64,000 bases of DNA, taken from NCBI RefSeq assembly GCF_014649375.1, contig NZ_BMSX01000011.1, positions 62,001 to 126,000 of the forward strand. Reading direction: 5' to 3'. Positions 43,701 through 50,932 of the stretch are shown piece after piece; position 1 is the stretch's first letter, and every line of letters begins with the position of its first letter. The notes beneath the pieces are model-generated. The model had not been told where the DNA came from, searched no databases, and was given only the letters and a program-made list of their open reading frames with translations. A program made the translations under genes and the position numbers. The stretch is from Streptomyces aurantiogriseus. Its GTDB lineage: Bacteria > Actinomycetota > Actinomycetes > Streptomycetales > Streptomycetaceae.

Positions 43701-44148
43701 GTACACCCTCCCCGAGCAGGCCGGCCGGTACGAGCTGAACGTCGACGTCTCACGGGACCCCGAGCTGTTCCCCGTCAGCACCCGCGTACGGGCACAGTGG
43801 ACGTTCCGGTCGGCGCGCACGTCCGAGGACAGCTGGACCCGGCTGCCGCTCTCCGCGGTCCGCTTCTCGCCCGAGCTGTCGCCGACCGGCACGGCGAAGG
43901 CGGGTGAACGGTTCAGGGTTCCCTTCATGGTGGAGGGTGCGGCCACGGCCCGAGCCGTCAAGAAGCTGTCGTTCGAGGTGTCGTACGACGACGGCAGGAC
44001 CTGGACCGCGGCCAAGGCGGTCGGCGGCACGCATCTGACGCTCGACCACCCGGCGCAGCCCGGCACCGTCTCGCTGCGGGCCAAGCTGACCGATCAGGAC
44101 GGCAACACACTGGTTCAGACGATCGACCGCGCCTACCTCACCGAGTAG
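40777..44148 (+). CDS. large secreted subtilisin-like serine protease (S8)
   Basis: A 1123-residue extracellular protease. Residues 1-30 form a signal peptide (basic RRTSGYPAG, hydrophobic AIAFAVALTSGLAGG). A pro-region runs to about residue 210. The S8 catalytic domain carries Asp239 (VLDTGVD), His271 (FGHGTHVA), the oxyanion Asn in AAGNEG and Ser451 (GTSMATPHVAG). Some 650 residues of beta-rich C-terminal region follow, without an LPxTG sorting signal. It resembles the large S8 peptidases of Streptomyces secretomes and would degrade protein outside the cell. The ATG at 40777 has only a weak site (GAGAAAG, 15 bases away). Confidence 0.9.
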   Translation: MRRTSGYPAGAIAFAVALTSGLAGGAAAAPPGGEQGSGRGSGAQATTVTLITGDKVSIAEDGSVAGIERAEGRENGSFSVRQIDGHRYVIPGDAAPAVAQGKLDRRLFDVTQLVADGYDDASRSDLPLIVTYAGDETPAASAFSGARARVGKELPSINGLALRADKHGGSAFWDAFTDGGDGGQGTARLSASAATKSVKKIWLDGKRRASLDRSVPQIGAPTAWNAGFDGKGVKVAVLDTGVDQAHPDLAGREIAERNFSASEDSVDRFGHGTHVASTVAGTGAKSDGRFKGVASGARILDGKVLDDGGSGEESGVIAGMEWAVAEGARVVNMSLGGPDTPGVDPLEEAVNRLSAESGALFVIAAGNEGRQGESTVGSPGSADSALTVGAVDKADELTDFSSRGPRVGDGGVKPDLTAPGAEITAAASTASDIESQYPSGTAGYATLDGTSMATPHVAGAAAILAQQHPDWSGERIKAALTGSAKPGPYSAYQQGAGRTDVARAMEQTVVVEQGPLDFGLQQWPHSDDRPVTKEITYRNLGSEPVVLDLSAEAVGVDGKPAAEGMFTVAERRLTVPAGGVASTTVTADTRVGERDGSFGGAVTAVSSDGRISVRTALGVEREVESYSLTVKHIGDDGRPATGGWTAVDGRDSDHYAELADDEDGEVTVRLPKGGYGLTGIIGGDDENGAPGSVLLAPAIRLTEDTTVVIDARRAEPTRVTVPDPAAVNTYAHLVPGFTRSDGRVIPQFLFDFPGFDSFKVGHVGPEAAADEAYAQYAGFFKSRTDGEPPVNYRLAWNRTGDLGGFTADVKRKDLAEVDLSVGKPGADTTARIGAGPKPPLNGPAIDFSTPTSLELPLRTTEYVLGNGVRWLYSVHADQSGSTLLGGFKAYEAGRRHTERFNAGVFGPALPKGEDMPQWGSPGAARSGNVMRTYLPVFGDGAGHVGVSPVTGEETSLHADGKEIAADGHDGKGAVQYTLPEQAGRYELNVDVSRDPELFPVSTRVRAQWTFRSARTSEDSWTRLPLSAVRFSPELSPTGTAKAGERFRVPFMVEGAATARAVKKLSFEVSYDDGRTWTAAKAVGGTHLTLDHPAQPGTVSLRAKLTDQDGNTLVQTIDRAYLTE

Positions 44149-44230
44149 GCCTACTTGCGGGGCGTACCCCTGGGCGCTTGCGTCCCGAGGTGCGCCCCCA
44201 TCGGTCGGTCTTCATCGCTTCCGCTCCGGA

Positions 44231-44678
44231 GTGGGCGGGTTGACCCGGGAGCAGGCGTGGAACCGCCGGCGCAGGGGCCGGCGTGGTCGATCCGCACCAC
44301 CGCGTCGAGTCGAACTCGACGACCCGCGCATGGTCCGCGGCGCGCTCACGGAGGGCGGTTGCGCTGGCTCGTGTGGCCGACGGGCCGGTCGAACTGCTGG
44401 GGCGCGGGCCGGCGGTCCGCTCCGATGGCGCGTACGAGGGCACGCTCGGCGGCCCGGCCCAGCTGAATCGCACCGCAGCGGCCGAGGCCGGGGTGATGCT
44501 GGAACCGGGGCGCACCGGAACAGTCGTGATCGGCGAGACGGGACCCCACTGCGGTCGCCCGCTGACCCTGCTGCTGTCCAGGGCCCCAGATACCGCGGCT
44601 GATCCTGCCCGGCTCGGGCCGCGCGCCTACGCCTCGCACGCTCGCCGTGTCTACGGCACCGCGCCGGACACGTTCTGA
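44231..44678 (+). pseudogene. possible frameshifted coding remnant, family not recognised
   Basis: The 714 bases between the subtilase and the HxlR gene contain strong third-position GC in two successive frames. One frame is coding-like to about 44370 (RRVELDDPRMVRGALTEGG), then another carries on to the TGA at 44678 (LARVADGPVELLGRGPAV; VMLEPGRTGTVVIGETG). This suggests one gene broken by a frameshift. I cannot name the family. It could also be a real gene starting at the GTG at 44283. The stretch 44679-44862 shows nothing supported. Confidence 0.3.
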
Positions 44679-44862
44679 CACGGCTTCAGGGCATCAGTCC
44701 GCCTCTGACGGGCGGCGGTGGACCTCACCTCCGGACACGGGGCGGGTCCACCGAATCCCACCCCGGAGACGCTGCGCTCGCAGCGCCATGCGACAGCCGC
44801 AGGATGAGACGCATCACCGCGTAGGCCTCGACGGGGCACACTTTCCCGCACATGTCAGGACG

Positions 44863-45213
44863 CTACGCCGACGGGACCCGCCGCCCCGCTCCCCTGGGGC
44901 CCGTGCGTCGCATGCTCCACTGCGCGAGCGGCAACAGGGCGTCCACCAGCGCCTGGCCGTCCGGGGCCAGCTGATAGCGGATCTGTACGGGCGTAGTGGG
45001 GATGACGGTGCGCTCGATGAGGCCCGCCGCCTCGAGTTCCTTCAGACGCTGCGAGAGCAGCCGGTCGGAGATGCCGTCGATCATCGTCCGGTACTCGCCG
45101 AAGCGCCGGGCGCCCTGGGCGGCGGCCTGCAGTACCGAACCCGTCCAGCGGCGTCCGACCATTTCGAGGGTGTCCTCGAAGCTCGGGCAGGTGTCGTCAT
45201 GAATGGAGTTCAC
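44863..45213 (-). CDS. HxlR-family transcriptional regulator
   Basis: A 116-residue winged-helix regulator. The HxlR pattern is plain: CPSFEDTLEMVGRRWTGSVL at the start with the single Cys near residue 9, FGEYRTMIDGISDRLLSQRL as recognition region and the LIERTVIPTTPVQIRYQL wing. Redox or quinone sensing through that Cys is known for some relatives (YodB, QorR). It is divergent from a flavoprotein cluster ending in an azoreductase, a typical target set for such sensors. The GTG at 45213 has no strong site nearby; the short intergenic region is AT-rich. Confidence 0.88.
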   Translation of the reverse strand: MNSIHDDTCPSFEDTLEMVGRRWTGSVLQAAAQGARRFGEYRTMIDGISDRLLSQRLKELEAAGLIERTVIPTTPVQIRYQLAPDGQALVDALLPLAQWSMRRTGPRGAGRRVPSA

Positions 45214-45277
45214 TTACAAAAGATTAGCACCTTACCCATCGTTTTGGCAGCGGGCCGGTCCGGCCCACTCTGGACTC

Positions 45278-46183
45278 ATGACCGACTACGGACGCCAGCT
45301 CTCCTTCGGAGTGAGCCTCGACCCCTCCGCCGGGACATGGGCACTGACCCGGCGCCTCGCGCGCACGGCGGAGGACTCGGGCCTGGACCACCTCGCCGTC
45401 CAGGACCACCCGTACCAGCCCGGACACCTCGACGCCTGGACCCTGATCACGCACCTGTCGGCGGTCACCGACCGCATCTCCTTCCTCACCGGCGTCGCCG
45501 ACCTGCAGCTGCGTCCGCCGGTGATGCTCGCCAAGGCCGCCGCGTCGCTGAGCGTGCTCACCGACGGACGGATCCAGCTCGGCGTCGGCGGGGGCGGCAT
45601 CCCCGACGCCATCGCCTCGATGGGCGGGCCGGCGCGACGCGGCCAGGACATGGTGGCGTTCACCGAGGAGTCCCTGGGGCTGCTGCGCACGGCCCTGGCC
45701 GGAGGCGTCGTACAGCTGCACAGCCCGTACCACGCCATCGACGGCTACCGCGCCGGGCCCGTGCCCCCGAAACCCGTCGAGCTCTGGCTCGGCGCCCAGA
45801 AGCCCAAGATGCTCGCCGTCACCGGCCGGTCGGCCGACGGCTGGATCGCTCCGCTGAACCTCTACCTCCCGCCACGGGAGGTGCCCTCGCGTCAGCGGAT
45901 CATCGACGAGGCGGCCACCGGCGCGGGCCGCGACCCGAGCACACTGCGGCGCGTCTACAACGTGATCGGCGTGATCGGCGACCACGGCCACGGGAGCGGT
46001 CCCGGGCTCGTCGGCGATGTGCGGCGGTGGGTGGACACCCTCACCATGTGGGCCGTGGAACTCGGCTTCGACACCTTCGTCTTCTGGCCCGCCAGCGACC
46101 CCGAGCGGCAGCTCGCGCTCTTCGCCGGCGAGGTCGTGCCCGCGGTCCGCGAGCGCGTCGACACCCTCCGGAGCGGACGATGA
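45278..46183 (+). CDS. LLM-class flavin/F420-dependent oxidoreductase
   Basis: A 301-residue TIM-barrel luciferase-like oxidoreductase. The sequence SGLDHLAVQDHPYQPGHLDA and the strand RISFLTGVADLQLRPPVMLA are typical, as is the phosphate-binding LGVGGGGIPDAIASMGG. It would use F420 or FMN to oxidise or reduce an organic substrate; cofactor choice cannot be read with certainty. It overlaps the next gene by ATGA, so the two enzymes are produced together. It is divergent from the HxlR regulator. The ATG at 45278 has only a weak GGA site. Confidence 0.87.
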   Translation: MTDYGRQLSFGVSLDPSAGTWALTRRLARTAEDSGLDHLAVQDHPYQPGHLDAWTLITHLSAVTDRISFLTGVADLQLRPPVMLAKAAASLSVLTDGRIQLGVGGGGIPDAIASMGGPARRGQDMVAFTEESLGLLRTALAGGVVQLHSPYHAIDGYRAGPVPPKPVELWLGAQKPKMLAVTGRSADGWIAPLNLYLPPREVPSRQRIIDEAATGAGRDPSTLRRVYNVIGVIGDHGHGSGPGLVGDVRRWVDTLTMWAVELGFDTFVFWPASDPERQLALFAGEVVPAVRERVDTLRSGR

Positions 46184-47490
46184 ACGCCACCCTCTCCACC
46201 GTGCCGGCCGAACTCGCGGGCAAGATGGTCACGCCCGACGACCCGCGCTACCGGCTGCTCCGCTCCACCTACACCACCGTCGGCCGCCCAGCCGCCGTGG
46301 TCCTGCCCGAGTCCGCGGGCGACGTCGCGGCGGCGCTGCGGCTCGCACGGGAGACAGGGCTTCGGGTGGCCGTCCGCAGCGGCGGGCACGGCCTGTCCGG
46401 CAGCGGCACCAACCACGGCGGACTCGTCATCGACCTGAGCGCGCTGCACCGCATCGACGTCCTCGACCGCGGCTCCCGGCTGGTCCGCGTCGAGGCGGGC
46501 GCCCGCTGGGCCCAGGTCGCCCAGGCACTCGCCCCGCACGGGCTCGCCATCAGCTCGGGCGACCACGGCAACGTCGGCGTCGGCGGCATCGCCACCGGCG
46601 GCGGCGTCGGATGGCTCGTACGGCAGTACGGGCTCACCATCGACCACATCCGTGCCGTCGAGGTCGTCCTGCCCGACGGAACGGTCGTACGCGCCGATGC
46701 CGAAGCCGAGCCCGACCTGCTGTGGGTGATGCGCGGGGCCGGCGCGGGCGCCGGGATCGCGGTGGCCTTCGAGATCGAGGCCATGGAGCTTCGTGACGTC
46801 GGCCACGCACAGCTGGTCGTCACGGTGGACCCGGGCGGGGAGACGCTGCGGCGCTGGGCCGACGTGATGGCGCGGGCGCCGCGCGAGCTGTCGACGGCGG
46901 TGATGCTCTCCTCGCGGGGCGCCACCACCGCGGCGCATATCACCGCGGTCGTGGCCTCGGACAGGCCCTCCGTCATCCGCGACGCCGTCGAACCTCTCCT
47001 CGGCATCGGCGACGTGATGGCGCAGCAGGCCCACGTCGTCCCCTACACCGAGCTGGTCCCACCACACCACCTGCACTCCAACTCCGGGCAGATGCCCGCC
47101 AGCACGACCAACGGACTGCTCACCGACATGACCCCGGACGCCGCCCGCGCACTGGTCACCGCGTCGGCCGCCCCAGACCCGGTCCTGATCCAGCTGCGTT
47201 CACTCGGCGGCGCGGTCCACGACCCCGCCCCCTCGGCCACCGCGTTCGCCCACCGCCACCAGAACACCCTCGTCATCGCCACGGCGTTCCCCCCGGACGC
47301 CCCCGCCGCACTGGCCGCCGCCTGGCGCCCCCTGGCCCCGCACACCGACGGCGCCTACGTGAACTTCGAGAGCGCCCCCGACGAGACGACGTTCGCCCGC
47401 GCCTACCCAGGACCGACCCGCACCCGCGTCACCGACCTGTGGAAGCGCTACGACCCCGACGGCGTCCTGCGCAATCGGCCACCGGCCTGA
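46180..47490 (+). CDS. FAD-binding oxidoreductase (PCMH/BBE type)
   Basis: A 436-residue flavoprotein of the vanillyl-alcohol-oxidase/berberine-bridge type. The FAD-binding PCMH domain has VAVRSGGHGLSGSGTNHGGL, with His in the SGGHG motif as a likely covalent FAD attachment point, and GNVGVGGIATGGGVGWLVRQ. The BBE C-terminus (YVNFESAPDE, then KRYDPDGVLR) is shorter than usual. The second attachment Cys of bicovalent family members is not seen. It oxidises an alcohol, sugar or similar substrate with O2. It is coupled to the LLM gene by a four-base overlap. Confidence 0.87.
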   Translation: MNATLSTVPAELAGKMVTPDDPRYRLLRSTYTTVGRPAAVVLPESAGDVAAALRLARETGLRVAVRSGGHGLSGSGTNHGGLVIDLSALHRIDVLDRGSRLVRVEAGARWAQVAQALAPHGLAISSGDHGNVGVGGIATGGGVGWLVRQYGLTIDHIRAVEVVLPDGTVVRADAEAEPDLLWVMRGAGAGAGIAVAFEIEAMELRDVGHAQLVVTVDPGGETLRRWADVMARAPRELSTAVMLSSRGATTAAHITAVVASDRPSVIRDAVEPLLGIGDVMAQQAHVVPYTELVPPHHLHSNSGQMPASTTNGLLTDMTPDAARALVTASAAPDPVLIQLRSLGGAVHDPAPSATAFAHRHQNTLVIATAFPPDAPAALAAAWRPLAPHTDGAYVNFESAPDETTFARAYPGPTRTRVTDLWKRYDPDGVLRNRPPA

Positions 47491-47581
47491 ACGCCGGCCG
47501 CCTCGACCTCACCGACCACGAGCCCGCGGCACCCGCCGCGAGCGCCCGCCCTCTCATCTCACCCAGTACTGGAGACACTCC

Positions 47582-48232
47582 ATGGCCACGTTGCTGCACA
47601 TCGACTCCTCCGTGTTCCCGGGCGGCGCCTCCGCCTCCCGCGCCGTGACGGAGACCTTCCGCAAGACCTGGGAGGAGCAGCACCCGCAGAGCACGGTGAT
47701 CTACCGCGACCTCTCCGCCGACCCCGTCCCGCACATCACCGCCCACGCCCACACCGCCGGGTTCGCCGCCCCGGACGCCCACACGCCCGAGCAGGCCGCC
47801 GCCTTCGCCCAGCGCATAAAGCTGATCGAGGAGTTGGAGCAGGCAGACGCGGTGCTGATCGGCGCCCCGATGTACAACTACACGATCCCCTCGACCCTCA
47901 AGGCATGGCTGGACAACGTCATCCTCTTCGGCCGCACCTCGGGCGAGAACCCCTCCGCCAAGGGCACCCCGGTCACCGTCGTCGCCAGCCGCGGCGGCTC
48001 CTACGCGCCCGGCACCCCGAAGGAGCCCTACGAGTACGTACAGAACTACCTGACGGCGACCCTCGCCGGCATGCTCGCCCTCGACCTCGACTTCATCGTC
48101 CCGGAACTCACCATGGCCCCGCACATCCCGGCCATGACCGAACTCGTGCCGCTCTTCGAAACCTCCCGCGAACGCGCCTTCCAGGAGGCGACCGCCAAGG
48201 CCAAGGCCCTCGCCGAACGCCTCGCCGCGTAA
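47582..48232 (+). CDS. azoR: FMN-dependent NADH-azoreductase (flavodoxin-like)
   Basis: A 216-residue flavodoxin-fold reductase of the AzoR/NQO family. The N-terminus LLHIDSSVFPGGASASRAVT is the phosphate-binding site of FMN azoreductases, APMYNYTIPSTLKAWLDNV (near residues 98-116) is the diagnostic loop, and VVASRGGSYAPG is the third FMN contact. It reduces quinones and azo compounds with NADH by two electrons. It lies 91 bases after the FAD oxidase in the same direction and is probably part of the HxlR-controlled cluster. A hairpin terminator follows. Confidence 0.9.
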   Translation: MATLLHIDSSVFPGGASASRAVTETFRKTWEEQHPQSTVIYRDLSADPVPHITAHAHTAGFAAPDAHTPEQAAAFAQRIKLIEELEQADAVLIGAPMYNYTIPSTLKAWLDNVILFGRTSGENPSAKGTPVTVVASRGGSYAPGTPKEPYEYVQNYLTATLAGMLALDLDFIVPELTMAPHIPAMTELVPLFETSRERAFQEATAKAKALAERLAA

Positions 48233-48245
48233 GCCGGCCTCGAAC

Positions 48246-48296
48246 GAGAACGCCGTGTGCGCCCCTGCCCCACCGGTGACCGCGCACGGCGTTCTC
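48246..48296. terminator. hairpin terminator after azoR
   Basis: GAGAACGCCGTG pairs with CACGGCGTTCTC, extended by CGC/GCG past a two-base bulge, around a loop of about 18 bases. It begins 14 bases after the azoR stop. Confidence 0.7.
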
Positions 48297-48372
48297 CCTG
48301 CCTCTTCGCGCCCGCGCCCAGTTCACGGCGCAGGCTGCGGCCTCTGTTCCATGGCCCCTGGGGCGCCGGCCC

Positions 48373-48612
48373 GATGATCACCCCGTCGCGGACATCGCGA
48401 AAGCTCACAAACGAGCGTTCCGGCAATACATCGCCGACCTGACAGCCGCTGCGGAGGCGCCCAGCTGGCTCGCTGACCACCTCGTCCTCCTCGCCGAGGG
48501 CGCAATGACCACAGCCGGCATCTCCGGCTCCCCCGAGCCCACCCGTCAGGCGAAGGACGCCGCGCGCGTACTGCTGCGGGCCGCTCGCGCGGAGACCGGC
48601 ATCCCCGCCTGA
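48373..48612 (+). pseudogene. C-terminal remnant of a TetR-family regulator
   Basis: A rightward frame of 79 codons ends in TGA at 48610-48612 and reads HPVADIAKAHKRAFRQYIAD, WLADHLVLLAEGAMTTAGIS and ARVLLRAARAETGIPA. This is the ligand-domain end of TetR repressors, where LAEGAMTTAGI is a common signature. No start and no HTH are present; the sequence upstream is the azoR terminator. So the DNA-binding half has been lost. The stretch 48613-48871 shows no further supported gene. Confidence 0.65.
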
Positions 48613-48871
48613 GCTTCCGGGCCCCCTGGTGCGGACGCCGGTCGCGGGATGTGTTCGAGCTGGTCGCGAGAGGTGATACCCCGCTTGGCGAAGGCCCAGC
48701 AGCACGAAGGGACACCGCCCGGCCTCTGTGTCGCGGACGCCCACGGGGTCAACGCTCGACTCGCCAACCATCCTGAAACGCCTTCCCGTCGGGCCTGACC
48801 GCGAGGTGTGGGAGCAGCATCGGTCATGGGTCGGCCTGGCGAGGAACCGGAGCGGCGGACAGGCTCCGGGA

Positions 48872-49570
48872 CTACGCCGAAGGCGCCGTCCGATCCTGGT
48901 CGGGGGTACGGTAGGCGCCCTCCGCCCCCGCCCGGCCGTCCGTCGCTCCGGCGGAGCGGCGGAACACCCCGTACCAGTAACCCGCTGCCAGCTCACGCGC
49001 GACCGCGGCGTCGTCCCGGTCGCTGCCGGACACCTGCTGGGCGATGACCTGACCGCCTCCCTGGACGATGATCCTGGCGGCGAGCTCCGGGTCGATGTCC
49101 GCGGGTGTCCGGCCGGCCCGCTGCTCCTCCTTCAGCACAGTCACCAGGTTGTCGATGAAGCGGTCCTGGTCCGCCGTCCATGCCTCCCGGACCGCCGGGT
49201 CGTACGCGGCGACTTCGTTGATCGCCGAGAGCAGCGCCGCGTGCTCGCGGTAGTGCCGCAGGATGAGCTCGTAGGTACGGGCCAGGCCCTCGAGCCCGCC
49301 GTCGGGGCCGCAGGGCCGCCAGGCCTCGGCGATAGCGAAGCTCTCCTTCTTGAGGGAGCCGCTCAGCCGCAACAGCACATCCACCTTGTCCCGGAAGTAC
49401 AGATAGAACGTGGACCGCGAGATGCCCGCAGCGTGGGCGATCTGCTCCACGCTCAGCTCGGTATAGGTCACACCGCCGCGCAACAGCTCCTCGATCACGG
49501 ACAGGATCCGCTTTTCGAGTGCGGCCCGTCGGTCGGCCGCGCTGGAGCGTCGTCGAGTGGTGGAAGGCAT
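48872..49570 (-). CDS. TetR-family transcriptional regulator
   Basis: A 232-residue TetR protein. The N-terminal HTH is LSVEQIAHAAGISRSTFYLY (near residues 39-58), followed by FRDKVDVLLRLSGSL, and the C-terminal alpha-helical ligand domain runs to about residue 205. The Ala/Gly-rich last 25 residues are disordered-looking. No operator is evident near its start. Its neighbours are gene remnants on both sides, so a target gene may have been lost, or it may act elsewhere. The ATG at 49570 was chosen as the first in a run of basic residues. Confidence 0.85.
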   Translation of the reverse strand: MPSTTRRRSSAADRRAALEKRILSVIEELLRGGVTYTELSVEQIAHAAGISRSTFYLYFRDKVDVLLRLSGSLKKESFAIAEAWRPCGPDGGLEGLARTYELILRHYREHAALLSAINEVAAYDPAVREAWTADQDRFIDNLVTVLKEEQRAGRTPADIDPELAARIIVQGGGQVIAQQVSGSDRDDAAVARELAAGYWYGVFRRSAGATDGRAGAEGAYRTPDQDRTAPSA

Positions 49571-49746
49571 GGGCTCATCCTAAGGAACCGCCGGGGCGCC
49601 GAAGGGCCCGGATCCTTGCACGCACGCGTCGAGGCGGTCACCTCCGACTGCGGCGGACGCCTCCCAGGCGGGCGTAGCAGGCGATGAGGTCGGGGGCTTC
49701 CACAACCATCGCACGGTCCGGAGCCGGACCGGACTCGAGGACCGGG

Positions 49747-50098
49747 TCAGCGCCGCGGCGCAGGCGCTCGGTCGTTGGGGATGCCCGCGCCGCTGAGGGC
49801 CGGGACGGTCTTCTCGGGGTGGACGAGGGAGCGGGCACCGAGCCGGAACTGGTCGAGTCTGTCGGTGATCGTCCGGCCGACCGGCTTGTGGCCCCAGATG
49901 CTGATGCCCTGCCCAGCACAGGTCCACTCGGACCTCGCGGTCCTGCAGCGGTCGTACGAGATCGTCGGCGGCGCGTCAGGAGCGGGGAACAGGTCGCAGC
50001 CGTGCTGCCGGCCCATGAGGTCGGCGACCGCGACGAACGCCTCCAGTGGGCAGTTCCCGGCGCCCGCGCCCTGCCGGGCGAGGGAGCCATGAGTTCGA
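49747..50098 (-). pseudogene. frameshifted remnant of 4-hydroxy-2-oxovalerate aldolase
   Basis: Leftward, one frame reads GSLARQGAGAGNCPLEAFVA then VADLMGRQHGCDLF, matching the GSLAGxGAGAGNxPLE and following segment of DmpG/MhpE-type aldolases. Near 49930 the similarity moves to another frame (VRPLQDREVRVD). The N-terminal two thirds and the normal C-terminus are absent. So the gene is truncated and frameshifted. The rest of the interval from 49571 shows coding bias in changing frames but I cannot identify it. Confidence 0.6.
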
Positions 50099-50108
50099 GC
50101 GCCCGACC

Positions 50109-50576
50109 ATGCGCGTCCGGAGCGTCCTCGGCCCCGACTACCTGGCCGAAAAGCTGGCCCTCGGCATCGGCGCGGCCACTCTAGGGGGCCGGCAGGACGA
50201 CGATGTCCACGACCTGTACGACTGGCTCCGCGAAGGCGTGAACCACTGCGCTGACTCCGGCACGGTGCGCGGAAAGCACCGTACGGGCTTCCTGTTGTTC
50301 GAGATGACCTGCGCCGTGGTCAGCCGCACCAAGGTCATCACCGAGGTCCGCACCACCCTTACGGAGACCGCTTCGGACGGCACACCACTGGACGCCGACG
50401 GCAGGAACCAGGTGCTGTCGGTGGAGAACCCACCGGAGCCCCGGCGTGCGGGTCACGCCTTCGCCGCGTCGTACTCCTCGCGTGCCTTGCGGACCGCCGC
50501 CATCCGCTGCGCCACCCACAGCGAGAGAGCACGGACCTGTTCGGCGGCCTCCCGGCCGAGGTCGGTGAGGGAGTAG
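50109..50576 (+). CDS. uncharacterised gene or fragment, 3' end antisense to HxlR gene
   Basis: A rightward frame with strong third-position GC from 50109 to about 50450. The product begins MRVRSVLGPDYLAEKL and includes LYDWLREGVNHCADSG, then GFLLFEMTCAVVSRTKVITE. No family is recognised. The normal stop seems lost: the frame runs on for 120 bases antisense into the HxlR gene, where codon bias favours the other strand. It abuts the aldolase remnant head-to-head, so it may be another truncated piece at a rearrangement joint. The ATG has GAGCG upstream, a weak site. Confidence 0.35.
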   Translation: MRVRSVLGPDYLAEKLALGIGAATLGGRQDDDVHDLYDWLREGVNHCADSGTVRGKHRTGFLLFEMTCAVVSRTKVITEVRTTLTETASDGTPLDADGRNQVLSVENPPEPRRAGHAFAASYSSRALRTAAIRCATHSERARTCSAASRPRSVRE

Positions 50577-50851
50577 TCCACGCGGGGCGGGATCACGGGC
50601 TTGGCGTCGCGGTGGACCAGGCCGTCGCGTTCCAGGGTCTGCAGGGTCTGGGCCAGCATCTTCTCGCTGACCGTGCCGATCTCCCGGCGCAGTTCGCTGA
50701 AGCGGTACGAGCGGTCCAGAAGCGCGATGAGCACCAGGGCGCCCCAGCGGCTGGTGACGTGCTCCAGGACCAGGCGCTCGGGGCACATCGTGTCGGTGTC
50801 GGCGCTGCGCACGCGGCCCGCGAGCGTGGTGTCCGTGTCCCTTACTCCCAT
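50453..50851 (-). CDS. HxlR-family transcriptional regulator
   Basis: A 132-residue HxlR winged-helix protein. Landmarks are CPERLVLEHVTSRWGALVLI with the conserved Cys near residue 23, FSELRREIGTVSEKMLAQTL as the recognition helix and LVHRDAKPVIPPRVDYSLTD as the wing. It lies downstream of a VOC-domain gene on the same strand, and three 16-base repeats sit between the VOC stop and this ATG, likely within its promoter. The ligand is unknown; the VOC gene could be a target or partner. Confidence 0.87.
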   Translation of the reverse strand: MGVRDTDTTLAGRVRSADTDTMCPERLVLEHVTSRWGALVLIALLDRSYRFSELRREIGTVSEKMLAQTLQTLERDGLVHRDAKPVIPPRVDYSLTDLGREAAEQVRALSLWVAQRMAAVRKAREEYDAAKA

Positions 50852-50884
50852 GCCAGTACCTTACTGCCAAGGAAGCACTTTCGG

Positions 50885-50932
50885 AGAGTTAGTACACCTC
50901 AGAGTTAGTGCAGCTCAGAGTTAGTGCAGCTC
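50885..50932. repeat. three tandem 16-base repeats upstream of HxlR gene
   Basis: AGAGTTAGTGCAGCTC occurs perfectly at 50901-50916 and 50917-50932; the copy at 50885-50900 differs at three positions (AGAGTTAGTACACCTC). They lie 34-81 bases upstream of the HxlR ATG and touch the VOC stop codon. They are AT-richer than the surroundings and may be the HxlR autoregulatory site. Confidence 0.65.

Noticed and set aside
44647..46179. Long plus-strand frame reading through into the FAD oxidoreductase
   Set aside because: Upstream of 46180 it lies out of frame with the LLM gene and has no codon bias.
48546..48827. Minus-strand frame beside the TetR remnant
   Set aside because: It overlaps the remnant antisense and has no recognisable motif or start signal.
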